A stretch of 15,544 nt of DNA, from assembly GCA_037134755.1 (NCBI GenBank), contig JBAXLO010000103.1, forward strand, positions 1-15,544. Direction: 5' to 3'. The position numbers were made by a program, and so were the translations under genes. How positions within the stretch are numbered: position 1 is the first letter of the stretch; the number at the start of each line of letters is the position of its first letter. This stretch comes from JBAXLO01 sp037134755. GTDB lineage: Bacteria > Bacteroidota > Bacteroidia > Bacteroidales > JACABE01. A model generated the notes under the pieces. That model was not told the DNA's origin and did no database searches. It saw nothing but the letters and a program-made list of their open reading frames with translations. Below are positions 7,632 through 14,215 of the stretch, piece by piece.

Positions 7632-8023
7632 TCTTTAAATTTCTTAACAACAACTTTACCTGATTTAAGTTTCTCAGGCAACTCTAATAAAAAGGTAATT
7701 AATGATAATATTATACTGAATATAAATGCAGTCCCGAAACTATCAATCTTAAAGTCGTCAACAATACTTGATGTAAGGAGGATCATAAAAGCATTAAGGA
7801 ACAATAAAAACAATCCAAATGTTAAAATAGATGCAGGTATTGTTAATAATACTAATAAAGGTCTTAAAAAAGTATTGAGTAAAGATAAGACTAAAGCTAC
7901 CAATATAGCTGCAATATAATTAGGCAAATACACACCCGGCAATAATTTTGCAGTAATGACAACAGCAAAGGATGTAACAACTACTTTATATACAAATTTC
8001 ATAAACTGTGAATTAACTGTCAT
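7628..8023 (-). CDS. Phage holin family 4 (YvlD-like) membrane protein
   Basis: This 131-residue protein has four hydrophobic segments at about residues 10-29, 36-53, 57-83 and 98-114, with a short basic tail (KSGKVVVKKFKE). The blocks LSLLNTFLRPLLVLLTIPASILTFGLF (47-73, cited by its key L-N-x-x-x-R-P and T-x-P motifs) and NAFMILLTSSIVDDF fit the PF04020-type family, which occurs widely on chromosomes and is not evidence of a prophage. Function is unknown; YvlD-like proteins are linked to envelope stress in Bacillus. It is the first gene of the operon with the NimA-like gene, pyrK and pyrD, and a -7 element lies 46 bases upstream. Confidence 0.85.
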   Translation of the reverse strand: MTVNSQFMKFVYKVVVTSFAVVITAKLLPGVYLPNYIAAILVALVLSLLNTFLRPLLVLLTIPASILTFGLFLLFLNAFMILLTSSIVDDFKIDSFGTAFIFSIILSLITFLLELPEKLKSGKVVVKKFKE

Positions 8024-8068
8024 TTATCTATTCATAAAACAAACAAACTTTAACATTTATTTATTTGA

Positions 8069-8076
8069 CAAAATTA
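8069..8076 (-). promoter_or_regulatory. Candidate -7 element of the holin4/NimA-like/pyrK/pyrD operon
   Basis: The minus strand reads TAATTTTG, an exact TAnnTTTG match about 46 bases before the first start codon. No TTTG -33 box is evident. It is the only good promoter element found ahead of the four closely packed genes. Confidence 0.45.
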
Positions 8077-8137
8077 CTAATTTTTGATGAATTAAAACTT
8101 AAAATAATTAACATGCTAAAGAATCTATTAATGATGG

Positions 8138-9100
8138 TTAAAGCTTTTTCATCGAAACATTTCTAAATTTATAAAGCCAGAAACGGTAAAACCAAACAAT
8201 AATTATCGCCATAATTACTCTTGGCACCATTATCCAGAGAACAGGCACTCCTATAGTAACAAATAATAAAGTATCCTCCAACTGCGAATGAGATACTGCT
8301 GTATGATGATTCAAAATATCTGTTTCAATAATTGTAATGTTTTTCCTCTCCAGTTGTTCTATCATAATTGCTCCACCATAAGCAAGTCCTAAGAAGTTAG
8401 CAACAATCCACAGGAAGGAAGTATTTGCTGGCAAACCCATCATACGCATAAATGGAGATAATACTCTGGAAAGTAAATTTAAGATACCGAATTCTTCCAA
8501 AGCCTTCTGTAAAATCATTAAGGTATTAATAAATAAAATAACTTTTAATGAAAGCAATAAAGTATTAATACCCCATGTTTTTAAGACTTCCATTAATGGA
8601 ATCTGACTAATAGTTTTTGATGTCTCTGCTATTGTTTTTTGAATATCGGGAGGTAATAATAAATTTAAAACAAAAGCTCCTACAATACTAGATATTACTC
8701 TTATTAATACGATCTTTATAGTAGAAGAGCCTGTCTTCTTCTGAATAACTGTCTCAACAATTAAATTATGAGCTATAAGTATCATTAAGGCAAGAATAGT
8801 AGTTTGACGAATAGTAAGCGATAAAGTTGACATAACTGCAATAGCTGAATACACATTAAGAAAGATACCTGTAAGATAAGCAAGAGAACATTGTCCGGGC
8901 AAACCAATAAGATGAAACAAAGGATTGATAAAATGAGCCAGCCAACCTAATATTCCGGTGTAATTAAGTATAGTTACACCTAATGAAATAGGAATCATTA
9001 AACTCAGTAACCAACGACATGTTTTGAATGCAGGAGGTATTGATACTTTAACAATATTTCCTAAACGTATAAGAAATTGAGTAAAATTAGTTTCTGACAT
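8138..9100 (-). CDS. Nucleoside-recognition (gate) domain integral membrane protein
   Basis: The 320-residue protein is strongly hydrophobic, with about eight membrane segments, and contains two related gate-type halves. The first (about 30-140) has LMIPISLGVTIL, GLPGQCSLAYLTGIFLN and HNLIVE (111-116). The second (about 180-300) has GLPANTSFLWIVANFLGLAYG and HHTAVSHSQLEDTLLF (265-280). The GLP-x(n)-G pair and the H-S-x-x-E-D segment are hallmarks of the nucleoside-recognition/SpmA-SpmB-like family. The substrate is not established for this family; transport of a nucleoside or another small solute is only a possibility, and sporulation is not implied. It is transcribed alone, 114 bases upstream of the holin operon in the same direction. 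Confidence 0.85.
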   Translation of the reverse strand: MSETNFTQFLIRLGNIVKVSIPPAFKTCRWLLSLMIPISLGVTILNYTGILGWLAHFINPLFHLIGLPGQCSLAYLTGIFLNVYSAIAVMSTLSLTIRQTTILALMILIAHNLIVETVIQKKTGSSTIKIVLIRVISSIVGAFVLNLLLPPDIQKTIAETSKTISQIPLMEVLKTWGINTLLLSLKVILFINTLMILQKALEEFGILNLLSRVLSPFMRMMGLPANTSFLWIVANFLGLAYGGAIMIEQLERKNITIIETDILNHHTAVSHSQLEDTLLFVTIGVPVLWIMVPRVIMAIIIVWFYRFWLYKFRNVSMKKL

Positions 9101-9125
9101 TATTATATTATTTCATTTGAGTTTG

Positions 9126-9159
9126 CAAAGTAAAGAAAACTTTCTGTTAGATTTACAAA
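9126..9159 (-). promoter_or_regulatory. Candidate promoter of the gate-domain gene
   Basis: The minus strand has TTTG (9159-9156), 22 bases, then TTACTTTG (9133-9126), a one-mismatch -7 element 26 bases before the start codon. Spacing is slightly longer than the usual 19-21. Confidence 0.4.
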
Positions 9160-9235
9160 ATATAAATCTTTTTTCTTTCCGTCTCGTTAATTAGTAGTAC
9201 TTTTATAAAAAATTTCAAACCATAATAATACAGAC

Positions 9236-10282
9236 ATGATAAATTCTGAATTCGCTAAGATTGAGGCAATCGTATTACATAAGACAGGTAATAAATTAAA
9301 TGAAGAAGGGATTAAATTCTCAAAAGAACCTGTAAGAATAAATGAATTGTTGGAAGAATTACTCATAAAGTATTTCTTTTCACCATTCAAGCAGAATGAA
9401 TATTATAATCTGTCGCACGAAACAGATATTAACTTAAATGAAGTTTACAGTTATGTTTCTGCAATCTTCGATGACCCTGAAAATTTGTTTGAGCAATCCG
9501 TAAACATTGCCAAGCATCTTTACGAACAATCCGTTCATCCTAAAATAAGAGGTGGCGAATTGTATGTGGTATATTTTAAAGACTGTAATATTGATGGCGA
9601 ACCTATGGATGCTGTCGGTATCTTTAAATCGGAAACTCGCGAAACCTATCTAAAAATATATCCAGATGGTGATGGTTTCGGTATCGATAGTGATGCAGGT
9701 ATTAATATCAATAAACTGGATAAAGGTTGTTTGATATTAAATACCGAAAAAGAAAAAGGTTACATTGCTGCTGTAGTTGATAATTTAAGTAAAGGTGGTG
9801 AAGCTCTTTATTGGATTGATGATTTCTTGCATTTGCGTGCCCGCAGTGATGATTATCATAATACTCAAAATGCAATTAATTTCTGCAAAAGCTTTGTTGT
9901 AGATCATCTTCCCGAAGAATATGAAATGTCGAAGATAGACCAGGCTGACATGCTTAATAAGTCTGCTAACTTCTTTAAAGAAAAAGATGATTTCGATATC
10001 GAAGACTTTGCCAACGAAGTTATAAAAGCACCTGAACTGATAGAGAAGTTTAAGAGCTACAAAAATCAGTTTGAAGACGAAAGGGATATGAAAATATCCG
10101 ATGAGTTTGAGATTTCGGATGCTGCTGTCAAAAAACAATCACGAGTATTGAAAAGCGTTATTAAGTTAGATAAGAATTTCCACATTTATGTGCATGGCAA
10201 TCGTGATATGATTGAAAATGGAACCGATGAGGACAATGGTATGCATTACTATAAACTGTTCTATAAAGAAGAGGTATCATAA
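9236..10282 (+). CDS. Nucleoid-associated protein, NA37/NdpA family
   Basis: The 348-residue protein has the layout of the 37-kDa nucleoid-associated family (PF04245-type). It has a short N-terminal motif around EAIVLHKTGNK, a central block with GGELYVVYFKDC near 105-116, a DAVGIFKSE segment and DKGCLILN near 160, YWIDDFLHLRARSDDYHNT near 195-213, and a C-terminal half ending in KLDKNFHIYVHGNRD. The family binds the nucleoid in E. coli; a specific function is unknown, and in other genomes members sit near defence genes. The N-terminus starts at the usual position. It is monocistronic with a terminator 16 bases after the stop and no strong -7 element (TACTTTTA at 9198-9205 is one mismatch off). 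It is the last ordinary gene before the repeat-rich boundary of the defence locus. Confidence 0.88.
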   Translation: MINSEFAKIEAIVLHKTGNKLNEEGIKFSKEPVRINELLEELLIKYFFSPFKQNEYYNLSHETDINLNEVYSYVSAIFDDPENLFEQSVNIAKHLYEQSVHPKIRGGELYVVYFKDCNIDGEPMDAVGIFKSETRETYLKIYPDGDGFGIDSDAGININKLDKGCLILNTEKEKGYIAAVVDNLSKGGEALYWIDDFLHLRARSDDYHNTQNAINFCKSFVVDHLPEEYEMSKIDQADMLNKSANFFKEKDDFDIEDFANEVIKAPELIEKFKSYKNQFEDERDMKISDEFEISDAAVKKQSRVLKSVIKLDKNFHIYVHGNRDMIENGTDEDNGMHYYKLFYKEEVS

Positions 10283-10297
10283 AAAATAGAAGACATT

Positions 10298-10332
10298 AAA
10301 AAAAGGCATCTTGAATTCAGGATGCCTTTTTT
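10298..10332 (+). terminator. Rho-independent terminator after the nucleoid protein gene
   Basis: GGCATC (10305-10310) pairs with GATGCC (10321-10326), extended outside by A7 against T6 and inside by partial pairing. The T run is 10327-10332. Confidence 0.88.
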
Positions 10333-10620
10333 ATTAATCCTTTAACTTAATTTATGTCATTATTCCTCCCCTTTACATTTCGATAACTGAGCGGAGTGAT
10401 ATCCAGGCGTAGTGGAAGGTAGATATATGGACAAAGGATTGTTTTATTTTAACCAAAACACAAATTAAGCTTTCATGATATTCTTTAGGATTAATATTAG
10501 ATATATTTAGAAATTATTGACAAAAGTGGGATTATAAATTGATTGACATGAACAAGCATTTTTATAAGATGCTGATATAACATGCATTAATTACAATTAG
10601 TCGAATTTATCACTAAAAGG
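10333..10620. other. Noncoding boundary region with a GAGCGGAGT element
   Basis: No gene is supported here. At 10366-10420 is a less AT-rich patch, CCTCCCC then CTGAGCGGAGT and GTAGTGGAAGG, that resembles the CCTCTCC/CTGAGCGAAGT element found inside hsdM at 12808-12860. From about 10500 the sequence becomes AT-rich with TTATTGACA/GATTGACATG pieces that may be badly decayed units of the following 21-bp array. Confidence 0.5.
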
Positions 10621-11166
10621 ATGGACTTTTTTTAGAAATAAATGGACTTTTTGTTATAATTTATTCGTTGTAATGAGTAATTTATTGACATGTGTATAGA
10701 GTCAATGAGGTGTTGGAGTTAGGAATGGAGAGTGGTGATATATTGACAGAGTCTTACTAGAATTCTATAGAGGCTTGTATTTTATTTATAGACTTGACTA
10801 GAAAATAAATTGAGGGTGTAAACTTATCTAAAGAAAATCAAAAGGGATTTACAAGGATTAAAAAGCGATTTATTGATATTGAAAAGATATTTATAGAGTT
10901 CATCAGGAAATTTACAGAGGTTTAAAAGTTATTTATTATGATTGACGGGAATTATAAAGACATTATGAAATTATTTATTGAGTTTAAAAGGAATTCTAAA
11001 GAAATTATGAAGTTATTTACTGCGGGCAACAGTAAAATTATTCGTTCCATTAAAAGATTTATTCGTTCCATTAGGAAATTTATTTAGATTTATTGAAGAA
11101 ATTATTGCACAAACAGGTTTTTTTATTGCACAAACAGGAAATTTTAGAACACAAATGGGAATTTAA
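10621..11166. repeat. Diverged 21-bp phased array, 26 units
   Basis: Cutting before the recurrent AT(T)-start gives 26 units starting at 10621, 10642, 10663, 10684, 10705, 10726, 10742, 10763, 10784, 10805, 10826, 10847, 10868, 10889, 10910, 10931, 10952, 10973, 10994, 11015, 11040, 11061, 11082, 11104, 11125 and 11146. Twenty-three are exactly 21 bp; exceptions are 16 (10726), 25 (11015) and 22 (11082). The shared core is ATTTA or ATTNN at each start and GAA/TT at each end, with 12-14 variable bases. Neighbours pair up: 10621/10642 share ATGGACTTTTT, 11040/11061 share ATTCGTTCCATTA, 11104/11125 share ATTGCACAAACAGG, and the two-unit block 10931-10972 resembles 10973-11014. Read in one frame it gives K-L-F-I-x-F/I-x heptads, broken by stops at 10806, 10923 and 11085. 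Confidence 0.88.
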
Positions 11167-11203
11167 TAAGATTTTAACTAAAAATACAAATTATTGATGT
11201 GTT

Positions 11204-11349
11204 AACCCCAGCCTTTAGGCTGTGGGTTTGTATTATGTGGTGTCTATTGGCTTTTATGCCTGATTCTTCAAGCCACAGAGTGGCGGCCTATTTGTAGAAT
11301 AATGAATAAAAGCATCTTTTCTAAGCAGTATCGCTGCGACCTATTTATT
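11204..11349. repeat. Cluster of REP-like hairpins upstream of hsdM
   Basis: Three hairpins lie together. First, AACCC-CAGCC-TTTA-GGCTG-T-GGGTT at 11204-11228. Second, GCCAC-AGA-GTGGC at 11272-11284 followed by GGCCTATTTGTAG. Third, GCAG-TATCG-CTGC at 11325-11337 followed by GACCTATTTATT. The last two share a layout of hairpin plus G(A/G)CCTATTTxTA, which I recall from dispersed repeats in Bacteroidota genomes. None has a T run suited to termination in the plus direction. The whole interval 11167-11475 has no gene. Confidence 0.6.
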
Positions 11350-11436
11350 TTATTTCATTTTTATTCCTCTTTATTCAGAATGTTTATTTACTTTTACAAA
11401 ATTAAAATTAATCTTATACAGTATATAAATAAAGAG

Positions 11437-11444
11437 TACATTTG
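11437..11444 (+). promoter_or_regulatory. Candidate -7 element of the hsdM operon promoter
   Basis: TACATTTG is an exact TAnnTTTG match 31 bases before the hsdM start codon. The -33 region has no TTTG. It marks the start of the restriction-modification transcript. Confidence 0.5.
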
Positions 11445-11475
11445 CATAATAATTTATATGAAAAAGAACTAATAT

Positions 11476-13098
11476 ATGACAGATAATTTAGAACTGGAGA
11501 AAAAACTTTGGAAAGCTGCCGACAAACTTCGTAAAAACATGGATGCTGCCGAGTATAAGCATGTTGTTTTGGGTTTGATTTTCCTTAAATATATTTCTGA
11601 TGCTTTTGAAGAACAATTCCAAAAGCTTACTGCTGAGATAAAAGATGGTGCCGATCCTGAAGATAAAAATGAATATCTTGCCGAAAAGGTTTTCTTTGTG
11701 CCTGCTGTTGCACGTTGGTCGTATATACAGGCTAGAGCCAAACTTACTACCATTGGAAAAGATATTGACGATGCTATGGATGCTATCGAAAAAGATAATC
11801 CTTCATTAAAAGGTGTTTTACCTAAAGTATTTGCTCAGGAAAAACTCGACAAAGCCGGATTAGGTGGCTTGGTTGATTTAGTAAGTACTGCTACTCTTGG
11901 TACTAAAGAAGCACAAAGTAAGGATTTATTGGGCAAAGTGTTTGAATATTTTCTTGGTGAGTTTGCATTAGCTGAAGGCAAAAAAGGAGGGCAATTTTAT
12001 ACTCCCGGAAGTCTGGTAAAATTGTTGGTTGAAATGCTTCAGCCTTTTAAAGGCAGAGTTTTTGATCCTTGCAATGGTAGTGGTGGTATGTTTGTACAAA
12101 GCGATAAATTTATAAATGCACATCAGGATTATTACAGAAAAGACACCCGTAACGACACCCGTAGGGACACCCATAGGGACACCATATATGGTGTCCCTAC
12201 CGATAATATTTCTATTTACGGACAGGAAAGTAACCAGACAACATGGCGTTTGGCAAAAATGAATTTAGCCATTCGTGGTATCGATAGTAGTAATGTGAAG
12301 TGGAACAATGAAGGTAGTTTTTTGAATGATGCGCATAAAGACCTTAAGGCAGATTATGTAATAGCCAATCCTCCTTTTAACGATAGCGACTGGAGTGGTG
12401 AGCTTTTGCAAAAAGATGCACGTTGGGTTTATGGTGTACCTCCTGCCGGAAATGCTAATTATGCATGGATACAACATTTCCTTTATCATTTAGCACCTAA
12501 CGGCAAAGCAGGTTTTGTGCTTGCAAAAGGTTCATTGACTACAAAAACCAGTAATGAAGGAGAGATTAGAAAAGCACTTATCGAAAACGATCTGTTAGAC
12601 TGTATCGTAAATCTTCCTTCTAAGTTATTTTTGAATACACAGATACCAGCTTGCTTGTGGTTTTTAAGGCGTAATAAAGAACAACGTAAAGGTGAAATTC
12701 TTTTTATTGATGCACGCAATCTGGGGCATTTGGTTAATCGTAAAACATTAGAGTTTACTGATGCAGATATTAATAAGGTAGCCGACACTTACCATAACTG
12801 GCTAAACACCTCTCCTCGGTTCCTGAGCGAAGTCGAAGGATTGGAGAGGCAGGGAGAGGTTTACGAAGATATTCCCGGCTTTTGCAAAAGCGTAAGTATT
12901 GAGGAAGTAAGAGGATTGAATTATGTAGTTACACCCGGCAGGTTTGTTGGTTTGGCTGATGAAGAAGATGATTTTAATTTTGAAGAACGCTTTACTTCTT
13001 TAAAAGCAGAGTTGGAAAAACAGATAGCAGAAGAAGTTGATTTGAACCAAAGGATAAAAAACAATCTCGCTAAAATAATAATAACAGAAAAAGTATGA
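11476..13098 (+). CDS. hsdM: Type I restriction-modification DNA methyltransferase subunit HsdM
   Basis: HsdM methylates adenine at the sequence chosen by HsdS, using S-adenosylmethionine. Residues about 8-145 are the helical HsdM N-terminal domain. GGQFYTP at 171-177 opens the catalytic domain, the SAM-binding motif I is FDPCNGSGG (196-204), and the N6-adenine motif IV is NPPF (298-301), with IYGQESNQTTWRLAKMNLAIRGID as typical family sequence between (cited from about 247-270 by its Q-E-x-N and L-x-x-M-N motifs). The C-terminal tail is helical. At 540 residues it is longer than close relatives as I recall them. The excess maps to residues about 221-242 and 444-461, both encoded by repeat DNA (see the two repeat entries). 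The frame is intact and both catalytic motifs are preserved, so activity is plausible. It overlaps the next gene by ATGA. Confidence 0.96.
   Translation: MTDNLELEKKLWKAADKLRKNMDAAEYKHVVLGLIFLKYISDAFEEQFQKLTAEIKDGADPEDKNEYLAEKVFFVPAVARWSYIQARAKLTTIGKDIDDAMDAIEKDNPSLKGVLPKVFAQEKLDKAGLGGLVDLVSTATLGTKEAQSKDLLGKVFEYFLGEFALAEGKKGGQFYTPGSLVKLLVEMLQPFKGRVFDPCNGSGGMFVQSDKFINAHQDYYRKDTRNDTRRDTHRDTIYGVPTDNISIYGQESNQTTWRLAKMNLAIRGIDSSNVKWNNEGSFLNDAHKDLKADYVIANPPFNDSDWSGELLQKDARWVYGVPPAGNANYAWIQHFLYHLAPNGKAGFVLAKGSLTTKTSNEGEIRKALIENDLLDCIVNLPSKLFLNTQIPACLWFLRRNKEQRKGEILFIDARNLGHLVNRKTLEFTDADINKVADTYHNWLNTSPRFLSEVEGLERQGEVYEDIPGFCKSVSIEEVRGLNYVVTPGRFVGLADEEDDFNFEERFTSLKAELEKQIAEEVDLNQRIKNNLAKIIITEKV
12142..12199. 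repeat. Palindromic GGGACACC repeat element inside hsdM
   Basis: Three 12-bp units (GACACCCGTAAC, GACACCCGTAGG, GACACCCATAGG) at 12142-12177 lead into a perfect 26-bp palindrome at 12174-12199, whose left half is TAGGGACACCATA. The element encodes DTRNDTRRDTHRDTIYGVPT between motif I and the IYGQESN block of HsdM, where relatives have, from memory, only a few residues. It resembles GTAGGGACA-type palindromes dispersed between genes in many bacteria. Confidence 0.85.
12808..12860. repeat. CTGAGCGAAGTCGAAGG repeat element inside hsdM
   Basis: ACCTCTCC (12808-12815) and GGAGAGGT (12853-12860) are 8-bp terminal inverted repeats, with another GGAGAGG at 12843-12849. Between them is GGTTCCTGAGCGAAGTCGAAGGA split over 12819-12840, a sequence I recall as a widespread REP-like repeat. 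It is read in frame as SPRFLSEVEGLERQGEV between YHNW and YEDIPGFCKS of HsdM, which are normally nearly adjacent. Confidence 0.75.
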
Positions 13099-13328
13099 CA
13101 GCTTCTGAACTGATAGAACAATTAAAACAATTACCACCTGATACTAAAATTGTAATTAGAGGCTATGAAGATGGCTATAATGACATTTTGCAATTAAAGG
13201 CTATAAAAATAAAACCACTCATTAACTCCAATTGGTATGATGGAGAATATGTAAAAAGCAAAGATGAAGATGCAATTGAAGCAATAGATTTGTTTGGAGA
13301 AAATACAAAAGCAAAAGATGATTTATGA
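13095..13328 (+). CDS. Conserved small protein of type I RM operons, function unknown
   Basis: The 77-residue product begins MTASELIEQLKQLPPDTKIV and continues with IRGYEDGYNDILQ, a D/E-rich middle and a tail LFGENTKAKDD. Small proteins with a similar [ST]-x-LI-x-x-L-x-x-[LF]-P-x-D-x-x-V-x-x-x-G-Y-E-x-G start are, from memory, found in type I restriction operons and elsewhere, but I know of no assigned function. It is soluble, acidic, with no membrane segment. Its ATG overlaps the hsdM stop (ATGA at 13095-13098), so translation is probably coupled. Coupling to hsdM and the protein-like sequence make it a real gene. Confidence 0.8.
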   Translation: MTASELIEQLKQLPPDTKIVIRGYEDGYNDILQLKAIKIKPLINSNWYDGEYVKSKDEDAIEAIDLFGENTKAKDDL

Positions 13329-13429
13329 ATAGTATGATAGCAAATTGTATGATAGAATTACAATTGAAACAATACTGTATGTTAATAAAGGAGGAGTTTA
13401 TAGTAACAATTAACCCTATAAAAAACTGA
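13325..13429 (+). CDS. Possible 34-codon coupled small ORF
   Basis: An ATG overlaps the stop of the 77-codon gene (ATGA at 13325-13328) and opens a 34-residue frame starting MNSMIANCMIELQLKQYC and ending INPIKN. I recognise nothing in it. Part of the DNA is a loose repeat (ATGATAGCAAATTGT, then ATGATAG again at once), so the frame may be chance. The only support is the overlap and the operon position. Confidence 0.25.
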   Translation: MNSMIANCMIELQLKQYCMLIKEEFIVTINPIKN

Positions 13430-13431
13430 AA

Positions 13432-13465
13432 CCCGATAGCTTGAATTGCTTCAGAGGCTACCGGG
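13432..13465. repeat. Imperfect hairpin / REP-like element between small ORFs
   Basis: CCCGATAGC (13432-13440) pairs with GCTACCGGG (13457-13465) at eight of nine positions over a 16-base loop. There is no T run, so it is not a standard terminator. It is markedly more GC-rich than its surroundings and could be an inserted repeat or an mRNA-processing structure within the operon. Confidence 0.55.
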
Positions 13466-13471
13466 AATATT

Positions 13472-13531
13472 ATGCAGCAAAATTACAACATATATTATGA
13501 AAAAACAAATTTATTTGAAACTATTTTATGA
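13472..13531 (+). CDS. Possible 19-codon leader ORF coupled to the Abi gene
   Basis: The frame reads MQQNYNIYYEKTNLFETIL and its TGA (13529-13531) overlaps the Abi start ATG at 13528. A short upstream frame ending on the start codon of a toxin-like gene could limit its translation. It is too short to judge by sequence, so this is a positional observation only. Confidence 0.2.
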   Translation: MQQNYNIYYEKTNLFETIL

Positions 13532-14211
13532 AGTATAGAGAATTTGAAGAAATAATGTCATCACAACGAATGTATCGATACTACACTTCATGCACTAACA
13601 ACTCAAGAAGAGCAATGACATTGTACAGATTAAATTTACGATTGTCACAAGAATTATTTACTATTGTAAGTTGCTTTGAGATAGCTTTGAGGAATGCTAT
13701 AAATAATAACTATACTACTCATTATGGAAATGACTGGCTTAAAAATGCTGCTGCTACCGGAGGTTTTTTTGATAATGTTAAATGTATAAAAACAGCTCAG
13801 ATTATAAATAAAAATGTATTAATTCTTGGTGCAAATTATACACATCATAAATTAATTGCAGAAATGGATTTTGGTTTTTGGAGATATTTGTTTGCACAAC
13901 CTCAATTTTTTGCAGCAGGACAATCGTTACTAAATATTTTTCCTTCTAAACCAAGAAGTACACCACATATACAATATAATCATAAATTTGTTTTCAATGA
14001 ACTTGAAAAGATTAATAAAATGCGTAATCGTTTAGCTCATCACGAACCTATTTGTTTTAGACCACGACAGCCTATCATAGAGACAACTTATGCCAGGCAA
14101 CACTATAATCTTATTTTGCAGCTTTTTCAATGGATGCAAATTAACGAAGCTTCTTTATTATACGGTTTGGATCATATAAATCCTGTTTGTAATTCGATTG
14201 ATAATGTTTAA
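13528..14211 (+). CDS. Abi family protein (Abi_2/AbiD-like, HEPN-type)
   Basis: The 227-residue protein matches the Abi_2-like pattern. An N-terminal helical region contains LYRLNLRLSQELFTIVSCFE and IALRNAINN (52-60), followed by GNDWL, a central FWRYLF block (117-122) and the C-terminal MRNRLAHHEPI (165-175). The R166-N-x-x-x-H171 arrangement is the catalytic signature of HEPN ribonucleases (R-x4-6-H), so an RNase acting in abortive infection is the best hypothesis. It has no membrane segment or signal peptide. It lies between hsdM and hsdS on the same strand and should share their transcript, pairing restriction with a suicide response. A dedicated antitoxin is not recognisable, though tiny frames flank it. 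Substrate and trigger are unknown. Confidence 0.82.
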   Translation: MKYREFEEIMSSQRMYRYYTSCTNNSRRAMTLYRLNLRLSQELFTIVSCFEIALRNAINNNYTTHYGNDWLKNAAATGGFFDNVKCIKTAQIINKNVLILGANYTHHKLIAEMDFGFWRYLFAQPQFFAAGQSLLNIFPSKPRSTPHIQYNHKFVFNELEKINKMRNRLAHHEPICFRPRQPIIETTYARQHYNLILQLFQWMQINEASLLYGLDHINPVCNSIDNV

Positions 14212-14215
14212 AGAT

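Noticed and set aside
7628..8023. Prophage lysis gene
   Set aside because: The holin-4 family is a common chromosomal membrane family. There are no phage genes nearby and it sits in a metabolic operon.
9785..10138. Minus-strand frame over the nucleoid protein gene
   Set aside because: It is a shadow of the real gene on the other strand.
10938..11087. 49-codon frame inside the 21-bp array as a gene
   Set aside because: Because units have a period of seven codons, open stretches are correlated between units and not independent evidence. An overlapping frame (11011 onward) is open as well.
10621..11166. CRISPR array
   Set aside because: The shared core is only about five bases, the period is 21 bp, and adjacent variable parts resemble each other, all unlike CRISPR repeats of 24-40 bp with unrelated spacers. 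No cas gene is present.
13432..13465. Terminator separating the hsdM part from the Abi gene
   Set aside because: The stem has a mismatch and a 16-base loop and is not followed by a T run.
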